Positions 47,749-54,745 of a stretch of 64,000 nucleotides of DNA are shown piece after piece. Positions within the stretch are counted from its first letter, which is position 1; each line of letters starts with the position of its first letter. This DNA is from Nitrospira sp. CR1.2 (GTDB lineage Bacteria > Nitrospirota > Nitrospiria > Nitrospirales > Nitrospiraceae): positions 1-64,000 of the forward strand of contig WIAG01000011.1 in assembly GCA_014055495.1 (NCBI GenBank), written 5' to 3'. Under the pieces are notes generated by a model, which saw nothing but the letters and a program-made list of their open reading frames with translations, had not been told where the DNA came from and did no database searches. A program made the position numbers and the translations under genes.

Positions 47749-49467
47749 ATGCCCACCATTTCCCTACAACGAGACGATCTCGAAGCCCTCATCGCAGGAC
47801 CTGACGGAACGCCGGTGCGCATTCCCCTTGATCAGCTGGAGCAGTCGCTGATGTTGGTGAAGGGCGAGTTGAAGGGACACAACGCCGAGACCGGCGAGTT
47901 GCGGATCGAACTGCAAGACAGCAACCGGCCCGATTTGTGGTGTTGCGAAGGCATCGCCCGGCAGATCCGTATCAAGCAGCGGGGCGCCGCTATCTCCTAT
48001 CCCTTCTTCAAGAAACAGAAGCGCGTCGCGGGGAAGCTGGTCGTGGCGCCGGGGTTGGATCGGATTCGTCCCTATGTGGCGGCCTGCACGGCAATCGGAT
48101 ATCGGGTCACGGCTTCCGGGCTCACCCAGTTAATCCAGACACAGGAAAAGCTGGCCGATATTTTCGGGCGCAAGCGGCGGACGGTCTCTATCGGCCTGTA
48201 TCGTTTGGCTCCCATCGTCTTTCCCGTGTCGTACGACTTGGTGAGGCCTGATGAGGTGCGCTTCACGCCGTTGGGGATGGAAACGGTGATGACCCTGAGC
48301 GAAATCCTCATGGTCCACCCGAAGGGCGTAGAGTATGGCGGGATCCTGAGTGGCCATGATCAGCTTCCCGTGTTGCGCGATGCGAAGGGGCAGGTGCTCT
48401 CGTTCCCGCCTATCATCAACAGCCGGGAAATCGGCGAGGTGCAGGTCGGCGATCACGAGTTGTTCGTCGAAGTGACCGGAACCGATTTGCACATGGTGGC
48501 GCTGACGCTGAATATTTTTGCGGCCAACCTTGCCGATCGAGGGGCGGTGATCACCCCGGTGGAGATTCAATCTCCTGCAAAAACCGCATTCGGACGACGC
48601 TGGAACACGCCGGTGGATTTCGGTGCGCCGCGGACGATTCCGCTCAAGGCCATTGAAGGGGCGCTGGGTGAGGCCTTGGGCAGTAAGGAAGTCACCACGG
48701 CGCTCAAGTCTTATGGCTACACAGTCAAATCAGCCGGCCCCAAAGTAGCCGTGCAATTGCCCCCGTACCGGAACGATCTGTTGCACACGGTGGATGTAGT
48801 GGAGGATGTTGCGATCAGTCAAGGGTATGCCAGGTTTGCGCCGGTCATGCCGTCGCAGTTCACCGTCGGCGGGCTGTCGCGATTGGAACAAATGGCCGAC
48901 CGGGTTCGTCATCTCATGGTGGGGATGGAGTTTCAGGAAATTATTTCCAACATCATGGGATCTCACCAGGACTTTTGTGCCAAAATGCGGGTGGACGGCA
49001 CCGAGTGGGCGAAGGTGGTGGAAGTCGACAATGTGATGTCCCTCAGTTATTCCTGCCTGCGTCAGTGGATCACGCCGTCGTTGTTGCAGGTGGAAACGAA
49101 TTCAAGCCGTGCGTTTTATCCGCATCGCATGTTCGAAGTCGGGGAGGTGGCGATTCCGGATGTGAGTGCTGATATCGGCTCACGAACCGTGACGAAGCTG
49201 GGCGCTGTGATCGCGCACGCCGGCGCACACTTCTCTGAGATTCACTCGTGTCTGGATCTGCTGCTGTACTACCTGGATCGACCCTTTACCCTGGAATCCG
49301 TACCCCATCCGTCGTTTCTCGAGGGACGGGCCGGAGCCATCGTTGTCGGCGGACGGGTGATCGGGTTGCTGGGCGAATTGCATCCAGAGGTGCTGGAGCA
49401 GTGGCAGATCGGCGTACCGGCCGTTGCGCTGGAGCTGGAGGTCGACCGTTTGTTTGATGAAGGATGA
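47749..49467 (+). CDS. pheT: phenylalanyl-tRNA synthetase beta subunit, archaeal/eukaryotic type
   Basis: The 572-residue subunit is much shorter than the bacterial one (about 800) because it lacks the N-terminal tRNA-binding (EMAP-like) domain and the C-terminal anticodon-binding domain. It starts MPTISLQRDDLEALIAG and contains ELQDSNRPDLWCCEGIARQI and SPAKTAFGRRWNTP, then a B5 region and a synthetase-like core (FEVGEVAIPD). All this is the archaeal/eukaryotic layout. It lies 10 bases after pheS and ends convergent with rplT. Confidence 0.93.
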   Translation: MPTISLQRDDLEALIAGPDGTPVRIPLDQLEQSLMLVKGELKGHNAETGELRIELQDSNRPDLWCCEGIARQIRIKQRGAAISYPFFKKQKRVAGKLVVAPGLDRIRPYVAACTAIGYRVTASGLTQLIQTQEKLADIFGRKRRTVSIGLYRLAPIVFPVSYDLVRPDEVRFTPLGMETVMTLSEILMVHPKGVEYGGILSGHDQLPVLRDAKGQVLSFPPIINSREIGEVQVGDHELFVEVTGTDLHMVALTLNIFAANLADRGAVITPVEIQSPAKTAFGRRWNTPVDFGAPRTIPLKAIEGALGEALGSKEVTTALKSYGYTVKSAGPKVAVQLPPYRNDLLHTVDVVEDVAISQGYARFAPVMPSQFTVGGLSRLEQMADRVRHLMVGMEFQEIISNIMGSHQDFCAKMRVDGTEWAKVVEVDNVMSLSYSCLRQWITPSLLQVETNSSRAFYPHRMFEVGEVAIPDVSADIGSRTVTKLGAVIAHAGAHFSEIHSCLDLLLYYLDRPFTLESVPHPSFLEGRAGAIVVGGRVIGLLGELHPEVLEQWQIGVPAVALELEVDRLFDEG

Positions 49468-49500
49468 CGGGGAAGTCGCTCGATGAGGACCTCCCCGTCA
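49465..49500. terminator. bidirectional hairpin between pheT and rplT
   Basis: A 9-base-pair stem TGACGGGGA (49465-49473) / TCCCCGTCA (49492-49500) lies between the convergent ends of pheT and rplT. It overlaps the pheT stop. No long T-run follows. Confidence 0.6.
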
Positions 49501-49519
49501 CGCGACTGATGTGGCTTGG

Positions 49520-49888
49520 TTAGCTCGCGGCGGTCGCGAGCTGTTGCTTGGCCACCCCGACGAGTTTCTCGAATCCCGCCATATCCCGGATCGCCATATC
49601 GGACAGCACCTTCCGATCCAGCAGGATATTCGCCTTCTTGAGGGCATTCATGAACCGGCTGTAGGCGATGCCGTGCATACGGGTCGCCGCGCTGATGCGC
49701 GCAATCCACAGTTGGCGAAAGTCGCGTTTCCGCTGCTTTCGCCCGGAGTAGGCGTACGCCTGGCCTTTGTCGACAGACTCGGTTGCACTTCGGAACAAGC
49801 GGCTCTTCGCGCCGTACTGGCCTTTCGCCAGTTTCAGGCGCTTTTTTCGCCGCTGTCGGGTTTTCGGACCACCTTTTGTACGAGGCAT
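49520..49888 (-). CDS. rplT: 50S ribosomal protein L20
   Basis: The 122-residue basic protein begins MPRTKGGPKTRQRRKKRLKL and contains KQRKRDFRQLWIARISAA, the L20 signature. It is the last gene of thrS-infC-rpmI-rplT. Confidence 0.98.
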   Translation of the reverse strand: MPRTKGGPKTRQRRKKRLKLAKGQYGAKSRLFRSATESVDKGQAYAYSGRKQRKRDFRQLWIARISAATRMHGIAYSRFMNALKKANILLDRKVLSDMAIRDMAGFEKLVGVAKQQLATAAS

Positions 49889-49931
49889 GGGGAACGACTC
49901 CTTTCAGATCCTGTTCACGGCACCATCATCG

Positions 49932-50129
49932 TTACTGCGGAAGCAACTTATTCAGCGCGGGCGTCGACGCAGAGGAGACTTCCGTAACCCCCTTCAGGTT
50001 CCGCTTGCGATCACGCGGCTTGCCGGTCAGCAAATGCCGGCTACCGGCCTTTCGACGAACCAGCTTGCCGGTTCCTGTGCGTCGGAACCGCTTCTTCGCG
50101 CCGCTGTGAGTTTTCATCTTCGTCTTCAT
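49932..50129 (-). CDS. rpmI: 50S ribosomal protein L35
   Basis: The 65-residue protein contains MKTHSGAKKRFRRTGTGK and the RHLLTGKPRDRKR motif, typical L35. The start may be the first Met or the second, four codons in. It lies between infC and rplT. Confidence 0.97.
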   Translation of the reverse strand: MKTKMKTHSGAKKRFRRTGTGKLVRRKAGSRHLLTGKPRDRKRNLKGVTEVSSASTPALNKLLPQ

Positions 50130-50162
50130 GCTCGCATTCCTTCCTTGCGTACGTTATGCACG

Positions 50163-50669
50163 CTATTTGGGAGCCAGAATCATGATCAGGCTCCGCCCTT
50201 CCATCCTCGGCGCAAACTCAACGGTTCCCGCCTCTGAACATTGCTGAATGACGCTGGTCATCATGGTGCGGCCCATTTCCTGATTGGCCATTTCGCGACC
50301 GCGATAGGTGAGCGTCACTTTGGTCTTATTCCCGTCGGACAGGAACTCCTTGATCTGGCGGATCTTGATTTCGAGATCATGCTTGTCCGTACGGGGACGC
50401 AGTTTGATCTCTTTCACTTGCGTGGACTTTTGATGCCGCCGACTTTGGTGATCCTTCTTGCTGAGCTCGAACTTGTACTTCCCATAGTCCATGATGCGGC
50501 AAACCGGCGGCTGGGAGGTCGGAGCTACCTCGACAAGGTCGTATCCCCCCTCTTGTGCCTTGTTGTATGCCTCGACAGTCGGCAGTATGCCCAATTGCTC
50601 GCCGTCAGGACCGATCACTCGAACTTCCCGAATCCTGATTTCCCGGTTTACACGTAATTTAGGGACGAT
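50163..50669 (-). CDS. infC: translation initiation factor IF-3, AUC start
   Basis: IF-3 monitors initiator tRNA and start-codon choice. The family N-domain RVNREIRIREVRVIGPDGEQ lies upstream of the first GTG (50618), so the gene must start earlier. After the thrS stop in the same frame the only reasonable codon is ATC at 50667-50669, with GAGGTGA just upstream, giving 168 residues. Non-AUG (AUU or AUC) starts for infC are known and let IF-3 repress itself. The C-domain contains KEIKLRPRTDKHDLE. A start at 50618 would truncate the N-domain by 17 residues. Confidence 0.9.
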   Translation of the reverse strand: MVPKLRVNREIRIREVRVIGPDGEQLGILPTVEAYNKAQEGGYDLVEVAPTSQPPVCRIMDYGKYKFELSKKDHQSRRHQKSTQVKEIKLRPRTDKHDLEIKIRQIKEFLSDGNKTKVTLTYRGREMANQEMGRTMMTSVIQQCSEAGTVEFAPRMEGRSLIMILAPK

Positions 50670-50679
50670 AGGTCACCTC
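50667..50679 (-). promoter_or_regulatory. infC ribosome-binding site and AUC start overlapping the thrS stop
   Basis: On the minus strand GAGGTGA (50679-50673) includes the thrS stop TGA, then CCT, then ATC (50669-50667). thrS and infC share one frame, so infC is bounded by the thrS stop. Spacing from GAGGTG to ATC is four bases, which is short. Confidence 0.65.
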
Positions 50680-52628
50680 GTTTGTGAGAGGGTTGGTGTG
50701 CCGCGTAATGTCTGATTCGTATCCGTGCGAAGGAGTTCCAGGAACTGTTCGATCGGCATGCTCCCATGGTTGGTGCCGCTCCGTCCGCGAACTGCCACCA
50801 TGCCGCTTTGCACTTCCTTGTCCCCGACCACCAGCATGTAGGGAATCTTGAGTTTTTCCGCTTCGCGGATTTTAAACCCGATCTTCTCGTTCCGGAGGTC
50901 CGCTTCGACTCTGAATCCGTGGCTTTTGAGGGTCGAGACGATCTTGGCGGCGAACTCCCGCTGATTGTCGGTGATCGTGAGTACCACCGCCTGTACGGGG
51001 GCCAGCCATGTCGGAAAGGCTCCGGCAAAGTGTTCGATCAGGATGCCGAAGAAACGTTCGATGGAACCCATCAATGCCCGGTGAATCATGATCGGCTGAT
51101 GGTGCTTCCCATCCTCGCCGGTATAGGCCAGTTTGAAGCGTTCAGGATTATTAAAATCGACCTGCACTGTGGAACATTGCCAGGAACGACCGAGGACGTC
51201 CTTGATCTTGATGTCGATCTTGGGGCCATAGAACACGCCTTCGCCCGGATCGACCTGATAGGCCACGTTGCGACTCTTGAGCGCGGCCTCGAGCGCGTTT
51301 GTGGCGATGGCCCAATTTTCATCCGAGCCGACCGATTTCTCGGGACGCGTGGAGAGATAAATTTCGAATTCGTGAAAGCCGAAGGTGCCGAGCACGAAAA
51401 ACGTGAAGTCGAGCACGCGGCTGACTTCATTTTCGATCTGATCCGGGCGACAGAAGAGGTGCGCGTCGTCTTGCGTGAACCCCCGGACTCTCAGGAGGCC
51501 GTGCAGCACGCCGGTCCGTTCATAGCGGTAGACGGTGCCCAATTCTCCGTATCGGATCGGCAAATCGCGATAGCTTCGTAAGTGCGATTTGTAGATCATG
51601 ATATGGAAGGGGCAGTTCATCGGCTTGAGTTGATACTCGCTGCCCTCCAGCTTCATGGAGGCGAACATATTCTCGCGGTAGTAATCGACGTGCCCGCTCG
51701 TCTTCCAGAGATCCAGCCTGGCGACATGGGGAGAATAGACCAGATCGTACCCGTCCTTGATGTGCTGTTCCCGCCAGAAGTTTTCGATGAGCAGGCGAAT
51801 CAATGATCCCTTGGGATGCCAGAGCACCAAGCCGGGGCCGATTTCGTCCTGAATGGTGATCAGGTCGAGCTCCTTGCCGAGCTTTCGATGGTCACGACGC
51901 TTGATTTCCTCAAGTTTTGCCAGATACGCATCGAGTTCCTTCCTCGTGGGAAAGGACGTGCCGTAGATGCGCTGCAACATGGGGTTACGTTCGTCCCCAC
52001 GCCAATAGGCCCCTCCGGTGGAGAGGAGCTTGAAGGCGCCGACATGGCCGGTGGTCGGAAGATGCGGCCCGCGGCAGAGGTCGACGAAGTCACCCTGGCG
52101 ATAGAGGGAGATGGGTGAGCCATCGTCGAAGCTGTTAATCAATTCAACTTTGTACTGTTCGCCGCGATCCTGAAAGAACTTGATGGCGTCGTGTTTCGAC
52201 AGTTCGCTGCGACTGACGGCCAGCCCTCGTTTGGTGATTTCCACGGCGCGGGCTTCGATCTTTTCCAGATCCTCAGGGGTGAAGGGTCGGTCGAATGCGA
52301 AGTCGTAGTAAAACCCGTCTTCGAGAGCAGGGCCGATCGTGAGTTGCGCTGTTGGAAACACTTCCTTCACGGCTTGCGCCATAATATGGGTGCTGCTGTG
52401 GCGATAGACTTCACGACCATCCGCCGACTCGAAGGTCAGGAGTTCGACGGTGGCGTCTTGTTCCAGTGGATAGAATAAATCCACCGGCGTCCCGTTGACC
52501 TTGGCCGCCAGGATCTTCTGGTCGAGGCGTTTCCCGTCCGGCGTGACTGCATCCCGGACCGTACATCCTGCTGGTACTTGTTTTCGAGTTCCGTCAGGAA
52601 GGGTTATCTGAATAAACTGTGAGGTCAC
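50673..52628 (-). CDS. thrS: threonyl-tRNA synthetase
   Basis: It charges tRNA-Thr. The chosen GTG at 52628 gives 651 residues beginning TSQFIQITLPDGTRKQ, the TGS domain (about 3-62). A second editing-like domain (about 70-230), the class II core with zinc ligand Cys in KPMNCPFHIMIYKS, and the C-terminal anticodon domain (about 545-640) follow. An in-frame ATG at 52709 adds 27 residues not typical of the family. It starts the thrS-infC-rpmI-rplT string. Confidence 0.96.
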   Translation of the reverse strand: MTSQFIQITLPDGTRKQVPAGCTVRDAVTPDGKRLDQKILAAKVNGTPVDLFYPLEQDATVELLTFESADGREVYRHSSTHIMAQAVKEVFPTAQLTIGPALEDGFYYDFAFDRPFTPEDLEKIEARAVEITKRGLAVSRSELSKHDAIKFFQDRGEQYKVELINSFDDGSPISLYRQGDFVDLCRGPHLPTTGHVGAFKLLSTGGAYWRGDERNPMLQRIYGTSFPTRKELDAYLAKLEEIKRRDHRKLGKELDLITIQDEIGPGLVLWHPKGSLIRLLIENFWREQHIKDGYDLVYSPHVARLDLWKTSGHVDYYRENMFASMKLEGSEYQLKPMNCPFHIMIYKSHLRSYRDLPIRYGELGTVYRYERTGVLHGLLRVRGFTQDDAHLFCRPDQIENEVSRVLDFTFFVLGTFGFHEFEIYLSTRPEKSVGSDENWAIATNALEAALKSRNVAYQVDPGEGVFYGPKIDIKIKDVLGRSWQCSTVQVDFNNPERFKLAYTGEDGKHHQPIMIHRALMGSIERFFGILIEHFAGAFPTWLAPVQAVVLTITDNQREFAAKIVSTLKSHGFRVEADLRNEKIGFKIREAEKLKIPYMLVVGDKEVQSGMVAVRGRSGTNHGSMPIEQFLELLRTDTNQTLRGTPTLSQTR

Positions 52629-52716
52629 TCCGGTCAATCCTGCCCAAAAAATACAACGTGGTGCCGACCGCCCTGCTTTCGACAGTCGGATCACACACGC
52701 ATTGCGCACACAATAA

Positions 52717-52791
52717 TGGTAGGCGCGGACGGTCTTGAACCGTCGACCTCTACCGTGTCAAGGTAGCGCTCTCCCCCTGAGCTACGCGCCT
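52717..52791 (-). tRNA. tRNA-Val (GAC)
   Basis: The 75-base cloverleaf has acceptor stem AGGCGCG/CGCGCCT, anticodon loop TTGACAC on CTACC/GGTAG and an encoded CCA. The anticodon GAC reads GUC/GUU valine codons. It lies upstream of thrS on the same strand. Confidence 0.95.
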
Positions 52792-52805
52792 ATCGAACGG
52801 CGATG

Positions 52806-52832
52806 CTAATACAGCCTTGCTAAAGGTGTCAA
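52806..52832 (-). promoter_or_regulatory. possible promoter of tRNA-Val
   Basis: On the minus strand TTGACA (52827-52832) and TATTAG (52806-52811) are 15 bases apart, a short spacer, and lie just upstream of the tRNA. Confidence 0.5.
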
Positions 52833-52834
52833 GG

Positions 52835-52858
52835 AAAGCCCTGGGGAAAACAGGCTTT
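52835..52858. terminator. possible terminator after the HU gene
   Basis: A hairpin AAAGCCCTG (52835-52843) / CAGGCTTT (52851-52858) with one bulged base lies about 70 bases past the HU stop and before the tRNA-Val promoter. Confidence 0.4.
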
Positions 52859-52926
52859 TCTCAAGAGTGCAGGCCGGGAGCTGCCGTTTTCCGCCGTGCT
52901 AGTTACCCGCATTTGCCGGTCGCGAG

Positions 52927-53199
52927 TTATTTGACTGCTGCCTTGAGCTCCTTCCCGGCCGAAAACTTCGGAATCCGGGCAGCAGGGATTTTCAGGGATT
53001 CGCCGGTCCGCGGGTTGCGACCCATTCTGGCCTTCCGTTTGGAGATTGTAAAGGTGCCAAAATTGACCAACGTTACCCGCTTCCCCTTCTTGAGTGAGGT
53101 GGTGACGGCGCCGGTAAAGGCTTCGAGCGCCACTGTTGCGGCGACCTTGGTGATGCCCGCGCTGCTGGCCATTTTCGCGATCAATTCTTCCTTGGTCAT
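52927..53199 (-). CDS. hup: HU-family DNA-binding protein
   Basis: The 90-residue nucleoid protein begins MTKEELIAKMASSAGITKVA and carries the DNA-binding arm with GRNPRTGESLKIPAARIPKF, the HU/IHF signature. GGAGG precedes the ATG. It is more like HU than IHF because it stands alone and has the HU-type arm. Confidence 0.96.
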   Translation of the reverse strand: MTKEELIAKMASSAGITKVAATVALEAFTGAVTTSLKKGKRVTLVNFGTFTISKRKARMGRNPRTGESLKIPAARIPKFSAGKELKAAVK

Positions 53200-53296
53200 T
53201 GCATGCCTCCGTAAGTGGTTGGCAACCGATAGATGTGAGGAACGCTGATGGGATTGGGTTCCGAGTGCGGTGCTGATGGGCTGCGCCCGTATGGAC

Positions 53297-53881
53297 CTAG
53301 CTTGCTCTGGCTCGTTTGACCGGAATCTCCAGATCGACGATTTTCTTCCGCAGGGTGTTGCGGTTCAGCCCGAGCAACTCTGCGGCTTGGATCTGGTTGC
53401 CCTTGGTTTCCCGTAGAGTCAGGAGTATTAAGGGACGCTCAACTGCCGCGATCAACATTGGATGGAGATTTTTCCCCGCTCCATTCCGCATGCCTTTGAC
53501 GAAATCGCCGACTTTGTGTTCCAGGTAGGTGTCCAAGCACAAGCCCTGCCCCTTTCCGTTGGACAAGGAGGCCTCTGCTTTCGGAGTCTTACCGGCTAAG
53601 AGTGACGATGCGGTCTGTTTCAGTACGGTTCGAGATCCGACAATCAGTAGTGTGTGTGCCGGATCGATGCCTGCTATGAGCTTGGCAACATCCGGAGACG
53701 AGGTTGTTTTGGACTCGACGATCACCGCGTCGTATCCGCGTTTCGCGAAGTCTTTCGGCAGCGCCAACACGTCTCGGCCGATCGTGATCGATGGCTCTCC
53801 GAACAGGTCTCTGTAGTGCGCTTGGACCTCGCTGTCCGAGCTGAAGAGCAGAATGGTGAATGTTGATGAACGCTGCGTCAT
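53297..53881 (-). CDS. Fis-type helix-turn-helix regulator with degenerate receiver-like domain
   Basis: The 194-residue protein has an N-terminal receiver-like fold (about 8-110) without the usual phospho-acceptor Asp (YDAVIVESKTTSSP reads Glu-Ser), a linker, and a C-terminal Fis domain with NQIQAAELLGLNRNTLRKKI (about 165-184). It lacks the AAA+ domain of NtrC, so it would act with sigma-70 or as a nucleoid-type factor. The start at 53881 is the in-family ATG; an ATG at 53938 adds 19 residues. Confidence 0.8.
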   Translation of the reverse strand: MTQRSSTFTILLFSSDSEVQAHYRDLFGEPSITIGRDVLALPKDFAKRGYDAVIVESKTTSSPDVAKLIAGIDPAHTLLIVGSRTVLKQTASSLLAGKTPKAEASLSNGKGQGLCLDTYLEHKVGDFVKGMRNGAGKNLHPMLIAAVERPLILLTLRETKGNQIQAAELLGLNRNTLRKKIVDLEIPVKRARAS

Positions 53882-54241
53882 GAACGGTACCGAGGAAGAA
53901 GAGGGCGGGATTATTGCGCAGGCCCCACATGATGTCAATCAGGAAAAGTGTGTCGAAATCGTGCAGAGGGACAGGGGCGTGGGTGTTGGCCGGGGGAGTT
54001 GAATCGCCTGTGCGCTGATCGTTGGTGAGGCGAAACTTGCGCATCGCGGGAGATCCGTTCAGTAGGGACATCGAACGTGCTTGTCGTCACGTCGGGGTAA
54101 GGAGTCAATCGGGGCGTGACGGCTTCCTCGGAAAGGGCTGAGGGTAACCGCGGCTTTTAGTGAGTGGGGCGGTGGTGCGCTTGACAAGGAAGACGTGAAG
54201 AAGGTATAGGATTGCATGAATCCCCATCGGAATAGTCGAAA
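53882..54241. other. divergent region between Fis-type and Rrf2-type regulator genes
   Basis: About 360 bases with no supported gene other than the Rrf2 promoter at its right end. Confidence 0.5.
54181..54210 (+). promoter_or_regulatory. sigma-70 promoter for the Rrf2/sulfur operon
   Basis: TTGACA (54181-54186), an 18-base spacer and TATAGG (54205-54210) lie 31 bases before the Rrf2-type gene. Confidence 0.7.
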
Positions 54242-54694
54242 ATGAAAGTGAGTCTTCGAGCTACCTACGGGATTATTGCTGCCGTCGATCTTGCGTTACA
54301 CGATGCCGAGCAGCCGGTGTGTGCCAAGTCCATTGCCAAGCGTCAGGCCATTCCGGCGCGGTTCCTTGAACAAGTGCTTCATGCGATGAAGAAGGCCGGG
54401 GTGGTGACGAGTCAACGCGGGGCGCAGGGCGGGTATGTCTTGAATCGCAAACCATCCGAGCTGTCCGTCGCGGACATTCTCGATGCGTTGGAAGGCCCCC
54501 TGCTGTCAAGCAACGGAGAGGCCGGTCCCAAGGGCACATCGTCGCGAGCCGCGAAGCAAGAAGCGTTGTTGGCACACATTTGGGATCGAGTGAAACGGGC
54601 GGAACTGAGTGTCTTGTCGGAAGTCACGGTCGAAGAGTTGGCCATGCGCCAACGAGCCCTCGACGCGCAGCATACGTTGATGTATCACATCTGA
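54242..54694 (+). CDS. Rrf2-family transcriptional regulator (CymR-like)
   Basis: The 150-residue winged-helix repressor starts MKVSLRATYGIIAAVDLALH and contains RFLEQVLHAMKKAGVV and RGAQGGYVLNRKPSELSVAD, the Rrf2 signature. The three Fe-S ligand cysteines of IscR/NsrR are absent (only Cys27 is present), as in CymR, a regulator of cysteine and sulfur metabolism. Its place before the sulfate-assimilation genes supports control of that operon. Direct evidence of its ligand is lacking. Confidence 0.9.
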   Translation: MKVSLRATYGIIAAVDLALHDAEQPVCAKSIAKRQAIPARFLEQVLHAMKKAGVVTSQRGAQGGYVLNRKPSELSVADILDALEGPLLSSNGEAGPKGTSSRAAKQEALLAHIWDRVKRAELSVLSEVTVEELAMRQRALDAQHTLMYHI

Positions 54695-54704
54695 ACCATA
54701 CCGA

Positions 54705-54724
54705 GTCATGCGTAGAGGCATGAC
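54705..54724. promoter_or_regulatory. inverted repeat between the Rrf2 gene and the reductase gene
   Basis: GTCATGC (54705-54711) and GCATGAC (54718-54724) are perfect 7-base arms around six bases. The position suits an operator of the Rrf2 regulator or a leader hairpin. Confidence 0.45.
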
Positions 54725-54745
54725 CACCCAACAAACGAGGTCGTT

